23,500 bases of DNA, taken from contig CM022665.1 of assembly GCA_012295275.1 (NCBI GenBank), positions 4,519,167 through 4,542,666 on the forward strand, given 5' to 3'. How positions within the stretch are numbered: the stretch's first letter is position 1; every line of letters begins with the position of its first letter. Made by a program: the position numbers and the translations under genes. The notes below the pieces were generated by a model. That model had not been told where the DNA came from and searched no databases. It worked only from the letters and a program-made list of their open reading frames with translations. The stretch is from Chrysomallon squamiferum (Eukaryota > Mollusca > Gastropoda > Neomphalida > Peltospiridae). Shown here piece after piece: positions 11,891 through 20,684 of the stretch.

Positions 11891-12796
11891 CGTGCATGTA
11901 GTGGTATGTCATATATAATTAATACACATTAAAAACTTCCCGTCCATAAGAGACAGAAACGAGATTATTTTCCTTATCGATGTTACATAAAAATCAATAC
12001 GGTTGACACCTGATAACGGTTCATAATAAATATAATGACATTTTTAAATACATATTTAAAAAAGTTTTCAAATATAGTGTACTGCACATGGTATTATAAG
12101 TTTTTAATACAAATTAGTATGACGTTAAAGTTCTTGTGTTTGTTTGAAATAAATGATCATCTTATCTTGCAAGATCGAGTTACATTGTTAATTTTATCTT
12201 TTAAAAGCCAGATAATAATATCAAATACATTTTAATTCATCAGTTTGTGTGTACATTGTTTCTTTTTAAAACATGTTTTCCTTAATATTTATTATAATGA
12301 TGATGATGATATTAATAATTATTATTGTTGTTGTTGTTATTATTATTAATATATTATATTAATATTATACTATTATATTATATTATTATTATTATTATTA
12401 TTGTTGTTGTTGTTGTTTTTATTCTTGTATTACTGTACTGTTTAACAAATTATATCATTTAACTGTTTAAAGAAACTTCGATTACTTAACAAATTTAGCC
12501 TCTGCAATATTACTCATGAATTTCTACAAAATATTGTAATGGTCGTTAACACACCCATCGTTATTAACATAGACTAACAAAGCAACACGCTGTTGACATC
12601 TTACATAACAATACGTATACGTTTCAAATCACAATGCGTCTGTTTGCAAAAACTATGTTTGTAGTAGTCATCAGATTTCGTACAGCGCTTAATTATTTAT
12701 AACACGTTTTGCCATTGACGTATAGAATAATAAAGAAAACAGGTTTCCGATACGTTATTTCATTTCAGCTTTCATTACTTTTCATCATACCCAGAC

Positions 12797-13948
12797 ATGG
12801 AAGTGCAGAGAAAGCCGGTAGCATCAACAGAACATTTCCGACCGTACCGTCACAGTTTCGTAAGTTACAACGACGAACAAACGGGTCGACGTATTTCTGA
12901 CTTGGATCAAATATCGGTGTATTTTTGTTCAGGAAGCGAAAAAGCGGCACACAAGAAAAATATGGTCATACAGTCGAAATTTAACTCAACAGTCGAGAAG
13001 ATGAAACTGGATAAAGAAGCTACAAAAAGATTGATAAAATGCGACGCGTTGAGGTTTAGACAGAGGAGCAAGATTTTGCAGTATCTGAAAAACATTGTTC
13101 CTCTACGGGTCGAGTGTTACAATCTGCCTAACGGAGACGGACAAAACGAAGTTTCCGGAACCGACTATTTAGGTCGCACTAAATCATCCACGCCTCTCAC
13201 GGGCAGGAACAGCCATTTGACTTGTTTCACGGCTCCATTTTCACCAGACTCTGCTGTCCGTCTTCTACCTTTTGCAGACAGAAAAGAGATTTGTAAACCC
13301 AAACACAAATATCGTGGAACTGAAACTACTTCTGTGGATGACAGAAAAATCAAACTGAAAAGCACCATCAAGTGGACTGCGTCTAAAGATGATGATGCCG
13401 CTTCACCGGATCTTAAAAAACAAAAACCGAACGAAATAGACGACAAGTCTCTAATGCCTTCAAAGCCATGCCGGCAGTTCGGGAAACCAATACATTATTC
13501 TGAGTCGAAGATTCGGAAGATACTGGTAAGCGGAATTTCTTGTACCTCTTTTTCAGATGACAGTGACGAAGATAACGAAGAAGATAAGCATAGAAGCAGT
13601 GTCGGTTCGTCCCGTGAAGACGAAACATTTCCCTATGCGCCCATCGACAGCGACAAGTGTGTGAAAATTGTAAGAAGAGTTAAACACCCGCTGACTCCTG
13701 TTCAGGTCGATAATGTGACGATTCCATTAACATTCACGTCTAGCAGTCCAAGAAGAAAAAGTAGTTTGAAACTACGGGTTGGTTCCAGTCTCAATAACCG
13801 ACACCCACTGGTTGTGAGAGCAAGAAGAGGAAGTTCTGTGGATTTAAGCGGTATTTTGAACATAGAACGATCAAGATACGCCATGAATCAAGAACGTCTT
13901 ACTCAGTTCATGCAGAATTTGTCACTAAGTAAAACCACCATTGACTAA
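12797..13948 (+). CDS. unrecognised 383-residue protein, uninterrupted coding region (paralog 2)
   Basis: I do not recognise this protein. The start is the ATG at 12797 (context GACATGG), 28 nt after a strong acceptor at 12767-12768, so a 5' UTR intron is likely. Residues about 39-108 correspond to residues 8-80 of the gene at 9051, sharing KFN, a lysine-rich helix ending RS.I, then VPL and LPN at nearly identical spacing. This copy has about 38 extra residues at its N-terminus. Further on are an acidic, CK2-like serine stretch (SDDSDEDNEED, around 253-264) and a basic serine-rich tail (RRKSS and RRGSS, around 315-350) with PKA/14-3-3-like sites. No signal peptide or membrane segment is seen, so it is probably an intracellular, largely disordered protein. 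An AATAAG variant near 14205 may serve as poly(A) signal. Confidence 0.8.
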   Translation: MEVQRKPVASTEHFRPYRHSFVSYNDEQTGRRISDLDQISVYFCSGSEKAAHKKNMVIQSKFNSTVEKMKLDKEATKRLIKCDALRFRQRSKILQYLKNIVPLRVECYNLPNGDGQNEVSGTDYLGRTKSSTPLTGRNSHLTCFTAPFSPDSAVRLLPFADRKEICKPKHKYRGTETTSVDDRKIKLKSTIKWTASKDDDAASPDLKKQKPNEIDDKSLMPSKPCRQFGKPIHYSESKIRKILVSGISCTSFSDDSDEDNEEDKHRSSVGSSREDETFPYAPIDSDKCVKIVRRVKHPLTPVQVDNVTIPLTFTSSSPRRKSSLKLRVGSSLNNRHPLVVRARRGSSVDLSGILNIERSRYAMNQERLTQFMQNLSLSKTTID

Positions 13949-14939
13949 GAGCGATGTTCTAATTAGTTGTATGTGTAAACAAAGGACGAGGTAGTTTGTT
14001 ATCTTTTACGTTCCATTAGACGTTAATATTTTATAAATATACGCTGTGGAAGAACTGAGGACTGCGACAAATACAGCTTTAAGAAAAAAGTAGCATTGTA
14101 CGCTGATAAACTTTTAAACGAACACATCTTACTTTGCACATTGTTAGCCTGTTTCTCTGTATTAACTCACTATCTCTGTTTTCCTTCCATTGAATGTAAA
14201 ATTGTAATAAGCTTTTATCCTGAATTTAAACAAGAAAAAAAAAAAAAAAAACATTCTTAATTCTTATTCTTATTATCATCATCATTATCATCATCATCAT
14301 CATCATCATCATCGTCATCTTGCTGACGTTCTTCACCAATATGCACATGATATTTATAAAATTATGAAATACATAGCGCTACAAAAGAGGTCAATCTATG
14401 ATATATTAAAAATTATTAAATAAGTTAATGTAAAATATACCATAAACCAGTGTACACTTGAAACCTTATTGATTGTCTACAATCATGACTCTAGAGGCCG
14501 AATTTAAATTCGTATCGTGTTTATTAGAAAAATGATACTCAGCTAATGTTATTTATTTGTAACAGACGTGTTGAATTTCGAAGGTTGAGCCACCCTGTGC
14601 TTGTTAAAGCATACATGATCATAAAGTCTTATGTAAAAAAAAATGCGTTTTTCTCATACAGTACGTAGAAGTGAGGATATGATTATTTGTGAGCGAATTT
14701 GTGGTTATATTATCCACATAGCATACACATTTTACTGCTTTTTATTATTGCTTATTCTAAATACATTTTAATTTTCCTCTAAGGAAAAAACAACATTTAT
14801 TAAGATAAAAATTATTTTCATTTCTTCTTCATCATTTATTTATTTAATTCGTTTTATTTGTTTATTTATTGATTTATTTATTTGTTTGAGTTTAAGTGTT
14901 TCACGATTGCTGTACTCACTGAATGAAAAAGAAATATAC
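13949..14939. other. 3' UTR and spacer between convergent genes
   Basis: No gene is seen. The left part is probably the 3' UTR of the gene ending at 13948. The stretch includes an A run (about 14235-14250), an ATC trinucleotide repeat (14274-14319) and ATTT-rich sequence near 14835-14885. The right end meets the 3' end of peptide gene copy A, which is on the opposite strand. Confidence 0.55.
14274..14319. repeat. ATC trinucleotide microsatellite
   Basis: About 15 ATC units with a few substitutions lie in noncoding DNA. Confidence 0.9.
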
Positions 14940-14958
14940 ACGTTGAAAAATAAAAGCT

Positions 14959-14964
14959 TTTATT
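14959..14964 (-). terminator. poly(A) signal and 3' UTR exon of peptide gene copy A
   Basis: AATAAA on the - strand lies near the end of a predicted noncoding last exon (about 15041 down to 14940). That exon is entered at the acceptor CTTTTGCAG (15042-15043 on the + strand). It corresponds in position to the last exons of copies B and C. Confidence 0.65.
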
Positions 14965-15349
14965 ATCAGTTTATAAGATCATAATTTGATCGTTTCAGTT
15001 ATATTTTGAGGAGACTTTTCTTGGTCATACTGTCGTAACTGCTGCAAAAGAAAGAGAACAAAAAGGTAATTAAATGTAAAATCACAAAACCATAAGAACT
15101 ATTTTAAAACGTATACATTAAGACTACATTTCTGTTAGTCTTATATTTTCGAGCTACGTATAATTTTATTATTATTATTATTTATTTTGTACTTATTCTG
15201 TTCTTTTTATATTCTAACTTTTTATTTTGGTTTGCTGTCTGAAAGATCTAAACAAAATAAATAATAGTACACTAAACAGTCTTTAATGAGAGTTATTGAT
15301 ATCTAAAAATATATATATAAAAAAATCAACTACAAACCTCTTTTTTGTG

Positions 15350-15995
15350 TTATTCCATTTCATTCAGTTCACGGAGCATTCGCTGGAAGTCATCAGTAGA
15401 GATCTCAGAGTTTCCTGAAAAAAAGAAAAAAAAAGAATATATATATAACAACATGAAAAATAATAGATTTCATCATTTTGTACTAAATATATTAACTGTT
15501 CGTTACGCATTAAAGCTGATACGAAAATAAGTAAATATTCACCAAGTCTATCATTTTTACTTGAGCACTTGTGTGTTAAATAACTTCTGTGCAATATGTT
15601 CTATCTTAAAAACCTTTCGATCCTACTGACACATTAGGTTTTTTTAATTTTATTTTACTTCTTCTTAATGCTACTAATTGGAGAGTGAAAATATTTCTAG
15701 TTTTTGTTTACCTTCCTCGCCAATAAACTCCATGAAATCATCAGCGTCTCGTCGACTCATTATTTGTTCAAGTTCTTCATGGTTCAGGATTCCGTCCATG
15801 TTCGTGTCGATCTCCGAAATATCTGTAACAAATAGCTAAAGTCTGAAGTTTTACTTATATAATTTTATTAATAAACGACGCTTTTATTACTAGAAATTCT
15901 CAAACCATAATCAAATAGAATGTATTGATACTTTGTATGCATACATTGTTATGGAATCTCTCTGTTTTTACACACACACACACACAAACACACAG

Positions 15996-16050
<55 letters not shown>

Positions 16051-16296
16051 AATACTGAAGATTATTTGTTCATTTTTAACAGGAACTAAAACTAAAACTA
16101 TTTTAGAAAACCAACCTCGTTTTCCTTGGCTTGCAAGCCAGTCCTTTGCCTTCCTCTTAGCCCAGTCTAAAGCTTGACGTTTTGCCCAGTCCCTGACTCG
16201 CCTCCATCTGATTCGAATACGAAACCGACGCCAAGCATCGCTCTCGTTTAGAAAACAGAATGCCGCTACGAGTACAAGAAGCAGAGCAAGTTTCAT
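15350..16296 (-). CDS. copy A: secreted cationic amidated peptide with acidic EF-hand propiece
   Basis: Coding exons read on the - strand are 16296-16116, 15822-15712 and 15414-15350, giving 118 residues. The acceptor abuts the ATG. Residues 1-21 are a signal peptide ending ESDA. A 36-residue peptide follows, opening with WRRFRIRIRWRRVRDWAKR and continuing with a helix-prone tail with Trp spaced eight apart. It carries about +11 net charge. GKR (58-60) marks amidation and dibasic cleavage exactly at the exon end. The acidic remainder (about 19 Asp/Glu against 4 Arg) starts with an EF-hand loop having D, N, D, G, N and E at positions 1, 3, 5, 6, 9 and 12. The second loop has Gly at position 1 and is probably dead. 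The exon 2 donor is GTTGGT, weaker than in the other copies. I infer an antimicrobial or membrane-active peptide. A neuropeptide or venom role is not excluded. Confidence 0.87.
15970..16046. repeat. CA microsatellite in intron 2 of copy A
   Basis: About 77 bases of CA repeat with three interruptions lie in the intron between the peptide exon and the EF-hand exon. On the sense strand it reads TG. Confidence 0.95.
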
Positions 16297-16569
16297 CTGA
16301 AAAACAAATAAATAAATTGAGAAGCAGCATACATCACTTTCTTCGGTCTCTTGAATTGTTATTACATTTGTTTTTTCCTCTAATTTTGTGAAAAAAACAA
16401 AAAAAAAAAAAAACAACAACCCAACAACACAGTGTTAATAACAATAATCTGAGTATTATGTAAATTATTATACTATTTATAGATCTTTCTAAATCCTGTT
16501 TTAAAGAAATTAGTCTAAGCAAAATGTATCAGTAAATGTATTTCAGTTTAAATGAAATCTGTGACTTAC

Positions 16570-16599
16570 CTTTCAGCCGTAGGTTGTCAGGGAAAGAGT
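16570..16599 (-). other. noncoding exon 1 of copy A
   Basis: The donor CTGAAAG|GTAAGT places the exon end at 16570. An initiator-like TCAC puts the start at about 16599, 33-35 nt from the start of the TATA box. Copies B, C and D have an equivalent short noncoding exon ending at a GTAAG donor. Confidence 0.65.
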
Positions 16600-16650
16600 G
16601 AATAAAACTGTTGTTGTACTTGGCTACTTTATACTAAATTGGTGTTGTTA
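16599..16650 (-). promoter_or_regulatory. core promoter of copy A (TATA + initiator)
   Basis: Read on the - strand: AACAACACCAATTTAGTATAAA (a TATA box starting at 16633), then TTTTATTCACTC with the predicted start A at 16599. The CACCARTTTAGTATAWA block recurs in copies B and D and, in shortened form, in C. Confidence 0.7.
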
Positions 16651-16688
16651 TTTCTTGTTTGATCAGTGACAAAGTGAGTAGTTTAATG

Positions 16689-16715
16689 CAAAAATCCTGT
16701 TATTGCAATCTGTTG
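16689..16715 (-). promoter_or_regulatory. shared upstream element, copy A
   Basis: On the - strand it reads CAACAGATTG, then AATAACAGGA, about 60-80 nt upstream of the TATA box. The same element sits upstream of copies B, C and D. An ATTAATT homeobox/POU-like core lies just upstream of it. The binding factor is unknown. Confidence 0.6.
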
Positions 16716-17107
16716 CAAACACCAAATTAATTGATAATTCATGTATGAACAACAGAAATAATTAGTAAGCATTTTGATAAATACTGGTACATTTAAAAAT
16801 AATTTTAATTTTTCCTGCTAATTATTAAAAAAAAAAAAAAAAAAATAAAGATAAATAAAAAAAAAATAAAAAAATATAATTATTGTATGTTATATAGATT
16901 TTGTACCAATTTATTCTCAAGAATTTTCATGACTTAGGATCCATAATGGAAAACAAATACAATCATTATATAGTGTGAGATTTTCAAATATTACTTCGAA
17001 AATACCAATATAATTATGTTGTTAGTTCACAGTGAAAATACACACACAAACACACACACAGACACAGAGACATACAGATCCATTTAACTATTCAGATACA
17101 TTCACGC

Positions 17108-17155
<48 letters not shown>

Positions 17156-17460
17156 CCACACAAGCATACATTCGAATTACTCACACACATACATGGTACA
17201 TACAAACACTTTTTTACAGATATGAACATGCAGAGATTATAACTATGCATATTAAAATATCCATTACTAACGGAAACCAAAAAATATAAATAAGAATACT
17301 AAAACAGAAAATTAAAAAATATATTCTTTTTATGAAAGTATTGCGAACAGTATAATATATATATGCGTATATGTGAACTAAAAACAACAGAGATAACAAG
17401 AACACAAACAAGAATAAGAAAACTACTGATACATTTCTGACAGTTGTAATAAAATGAAAT
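16716..17460. other. spacer between divergent copies A and B
   Basis: No gene is seen. It holds an A run with AAATAAA units (about 16826-16877) and a CA array (17039-17155). Its right part (about 17320-17460) still resembles 22900-23090 in the C/D spacer, for example in the TTTTYATGAAAG segment, which supports duplication of the whole divergent pair. Confidence 0.55.
17039..17155. repeat. CA microsatellite in the A/B spacer
   Basis: Imperfect CACA and GACA units at 17039-17069 are followed by an uninterrupted CA repeat of about 44 nt (17110-17153). Confidence 0.93.
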
Positions 17461-17540
17461 GATGCGGCGATTGTTTTGAGATTTGTTTACAGAAAATCGC
17501 CTTCAGCAAAATAACAGTTTTTCCTGAGACTATTAATTAG

Positions 17541-17568
17541 CAACAGACTGGATTAACAGGACCTTTGT
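17541..17568 (+). promoter_or_regulatory. shared upstream element, copy B
   Basis: CAACAGACTG and TAACAGGACCTTTG lie about 60-80 nt before the TATA box, preceded by TATTAATTAG. It is nearly identical to 23163-23190 before copy D. Confidence 0.65.
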
Positions 17569-17613
17569 ATTTATGTTTTCACACTTACTTGTTGATGAAA
17601 ACAGATATGAAAT

Positions 17614-17656
17614 CACCAGTTTAGTATATATTCATGGACAGTTATAATAGTTACAG
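17614..17656 (+). promoter_or_regulatory. core promoter of copy B (TATA + initiator)
   Basis: CACCAGTTTAGTATATAT gives a TATA box starting at 17625. TTACAGTC follows, with the predicted start A at 17655, 30 nt from the TATA start. Confidence 0.65.
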
Positions 17657-17695
17657 TCTCTTTTTTTCTCTCAGAAATCGATTTACACTTGAAAT
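17655..17695 (+). other. noncoding exon 1 of copy B
   Basis: The exon ends at the donor GAAAT|GTAAGA. Intron 1 then runs to the acceptor TTCTTCAG directly before the ATG at 18129. Confidence 0.6.
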
Positions 17696-18128
17696 GTAAG
17701 AAACACATCTTTTTCATTTGCTTAAAATTACAGAATTTGAAATCTGTTAGTGTTCCCATTTTGATTTATCTAATTTGAATATCTTGAGAGTTCCTGAATG
17801 ATGTAAAACTTAATCATTTATATAACGAGTAACAAAGGTAAATGTTGTACTGAGGACTTCATAGATCATTTGTCGTAGACAGATATGACTTTCACCTACA
17901 TTGTACACACACTTTGCTGTTGCATTTAGGTAACAAAGAATATACATTATTTTCCCAGTGTCAGTAGCTATCGAACAGCTTTTATTTTTTAGCTTTCTAA
18001 ATTACGATTCTATAGATAGGAAATAACAACTATTTTTAGATGAACCTGAACACATAGTTAAAAATGGGTTTGTCTGGGTAAGTTCTTCTATTCGTCTGGT
18101 TTTAAAATAAACGCTGATTCTTCTTCAG

Positions 18129-19293
18129 ATGAGAATTGCTTTCCTCTTTGTGCTCGTTGCGGTGTTTGCTGTTCTAAACCAGGGTGAAGCTTGGCGTCGG
18201 TTTCGTATTAGAATTCGATGGAGGCGAGTCAGAGATTGGGCAAAACGTGCAGCTGTAAACTGGGCTCTAAAGAAAGCAGCAACATTGGCAGTAGCGGCTG
18301 CTGGAAAGCGAGGTATGTGTGCTCAATTTAGATTCTTCTTAAAATTAAATACGTTTTCTTTATTATTATGCGTCCATACTAGGTATTTCTTGTATATATT
18401 TTGAAACAGAAAGGTTACCATTGTCCCAAAACTTGTTTGACAGTGATTTTTATTCCAGCATCAAAGTTAAATTGAACCGAATATCTAAAAGGTTGATTTA
18501 CGCTATCCTGTTTCTGCTTCACTATTAGTTGAGTCCTCTTATCCAGTGTATTGTGCATATACGAACATAAGACAGGAAATCTCATTTATAAGAAATTTAT
18601 TTCAGATGTGTCTGGTCTTGACACGAACATGGACGGATTCCTCGACAAAGAGGAACTTGAGAAAATAATGAGTGAACGAGACGTTGAGGATTTCATGGCT
18701 CTTGTTGACGAGAACGGTAAATTTATTCTTAATTTATGAGAAAAAAACTAATCAGGATTTGATTTAGCAACAACGGCGTTTAGCGAAATAATTTAATATA
18801 TTAGTCCTGATAAGATCTGTTCTTCTAAACAAATGACCTTGTTGGATTTTCAAAATAACAGCACAGAAAACATGATAATGATTTTCAGCATATCAAAGAT
18901 GATTTTATTTATTGAAAGAGGGATTATGGAGAAGAAATTAAAGTAAAACAACCAAGTAAAATCTGTCATATAAAGTTCAACAACAGTCACTGTTTGAAAT
19001 GATTGGCTTATGACCGCTGATAAAATTCTGAGACAGATGTCTTATAGCCAGAGTGAATTTAAATTCAAGTAAAAAATAAAAATTCTGTGATTTAAAATGT
19101 AAATACCATTACAATATCCTTATGTCATATTTAATATTTACTGACTTTAGGAAAAGGTTCGTGTTGTTGTTGTTAATTGTTGTGGCTGTTGTTGTTGTTG
19201 ATGTTGTTGTTGTTATTATTATTACTAGGAAACTCTCAGATTACAACTGACGACTTTCAGAGAGTTGTCAGAGAACTGAACGAGATGCAATAG
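18129..19293 (+). CDS. copy B: secreted cationic amidated peptide with acidic two-loop EF-hand propiece
   Basis: Coding exons are 18129-18312, 18606-18716 and 19229-19293, giving 119 residues with GTATGT/GTAAAT donors and AG acceptors. Residues 1-21 are a signal peptide ending QGEA. The 37-residue peptide opens with the same 19 residues as copy A, but its tail is Ala-rich with no Asp. The net charge is about +11, and it ends at GKR (59-61). In length, amidation, early Trp and Ala-rich C-terminus it resembles an insect cecropin, probably by convergence. The acidic propiece (about 17 Asp/Glu against 5 Lys/Arg) has a canonical EF loop (DTNMDGFLDKEE). Its second loop still has D, N, N, I and D at positions 1, 3, 5, 8 and 12. 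This is the copy with the best-preserved second loop. Secretion and dibasic processing are inferred from motifs. Confidence 0.88.
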
Positions 19294-19596
19294 AAAGAAG
19301 AGGTTTGTTTACAATTAGAAAAATGTGTCTTTTAAAGTGTCTGCCTTCTTCTTCTTCTATTTCTTCTTCTTCTTCTTCTTCTTTCTTGTTTTTTGTTAAT
19401 ATTTGAAAACCAAAAAAGTCATATTGAACTGTCTGCCTTCTTCTTCTTCGTCATTTTATTATTATCAGTGTTGATTTACCATCGTTGTTATTCTTATTAT
19501 TGTTATCATTCACAACTAAAATTCTTAATCAATTTTAAAACATTAAAATTCCTAAATATTTTATGATTTAATTACTTGTTTTATTTCTTTTAACAG

Positions 19597-19665
19597 ACTG
19601 GACTCGAATAGAGAAAGGAAGGTTTATAAAAATAAATTATAACAATAAAATTGCAAATGTTTTAG
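19597..19665 (+). terminator. 3' UTR exon and poly(A) signals of copy B
   Basis: The 3' UTR is split. Exon 4 ends at 19302, nine bases past the stop, with a GTTTGT donor. The last exon starts after TTTTAACAG at 19596. AATAAA occurs at 19631-19636 and 19644-19649, followed by a T/TG-rich stretch. The intron contains TTC-rich simple repeats (about 19345-19385). Confidence 0.7.
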
Positions 19666-20029
19666 TTTTTTGTTGATTTTTATTTGATTTTATATCTTTT
19701 ATTCTTAGACAAATCGTAATATCTAGAAGGAGGTTTCAATAAATACTTTCATACACATATGAATCATGAAAACATAAATCGTTTGTGTTAGTTGTAAAAG
19801 CTCAACACTTAAACGTTTCTCTTTCAGATTCCACAAATTATAAAGCTCCAGATGAAAAAAAAAAAAAAAAAAAATTATATATATTAAAAAAAAAAAAATT
19901 AAAGTAACAGAAAAGAAAAAAAAAAAAAGAAAATACGAGTTCTCTACGGTTAACACACTTCCATGTCAACAAATCGTTTTTTTTTTTTTTTTTTTTTTTT
20001 TTTCAGACTAAAACAAAACAAAAAACTAT
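19666..20029. other. short spacer between convergent copies B and C
   Basis: About 360 bases contain A runs (19855-19874, 19887-19898, 19915-19929) and a T run (19978-20003). No gene is seen. The two genes' 3' ends face each other across it. Confidence 0.6.
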
Positions 20030-20113
20030 GCCTGAATATATATTTTTTATTATTCAGTTTGTGGGTTCTTTTTTTTATTTTACTAAAGATCTTCATGTTG
20101 TTTCGAGAATAAT
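20030..20113 (-). terminator. 3' UTR exon and poly(A) signals of copy C
   Basis: On the - strand an acceptor TTTGACAG (20114-20115) opens a predicted noncoding last exon. AATAAA lies at 20079-20074 and again at 20051-20046. The AAACTGAATAATAAAA segment resembles AAACTGATAATAAAA in copy A's last exon, supporting the assignment. Confidence 0.6.
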
Positions 20114-20188
20114 CTGTCAAAGAAAGAAATTGACTGAAACACATAAATACTCAAATAAAGCATTTTAATAATAACAAAAAAAAAAAAA

Positions 20189-20190
<2 letters not shown>

Positions 20191-20270
<80 letters not shown>

Positions 20271-20272
20271 TT
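20191..20272. repeat. inverted TAA/TTA microsatellite in the last intron of copy C
   Basis: About 14 TAA units run directly into about 13 ATT/TTA units, making a nearly perfect palindrome of roughly 80 bases that could form a hairpin in DNA or pre-mRNA. A CAA repeat and further AAT units follow at about 20503-20545 in the same intron. Confidence 0.9.
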
Positions 20273-20684
20273 CATGTTCAAATAAACATAGTTTTGATAA
20301 ATGTTAATATGGAAAAAATATAAAATCATAAAAAATTCGCACCAAAACAGCAGAAGCAAATAAATTTAAAAAATAAGCAAAAACAAAACCTTTATGTACA
20401 CCCATCGAACAAAAACCCTATGAAATAAATATCAAACAAACACAAAAACCATTTATTAAGCAGTCACTAATTATTATTATTTTTAAATAGTACAACAACA
20501 GCAACAAAAACAACAACAACAACAACAACCAATAATAATAATAATTTAAAAAAATAATAACGATCACGATGATGATGGAAAATAACAATTTAAAAAAATC
20601 GAATAAAATAGTAAGAATAGTAACGGGTATTTTAAAAGAGACGTATCAATAAAAAAAATCAAATCAAACGAACCTCTTCTGTTT

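Larger units (their letters stand above)
10514..12768. other. microsatellite-rich spacer
   Basis: No coding region can be supported. Besides the GA, CA and TACA arrays listed separately, there is an ATT/TTG-rich tract (about 12290-12420). Reading frames across the arrays are artefacts of the dinucleotide repeats. The right end probably contains a noncoding first exon and intron of the gene at 12797, since a clean acceptor (TTTCATTTCAG) ends at 12768. I cannot place that first exon. Confidence 0.55.

Noticed and set aside
15949-16419. A 156-residue continuous frame covering copy A's peptide
   Set aside because: It reads from an upstream intron through exon 2 and then into a CA repeat. The spliced model with the start at 16296 is shared with copies B and C.
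16100-19300. Reading the peptide genes as viral, bacterial or bacteriocin genes
   Set aside because: They have spliceosomal introns, TATA promoters, poly(A) signals and eukaryotic signal and processing motifs.
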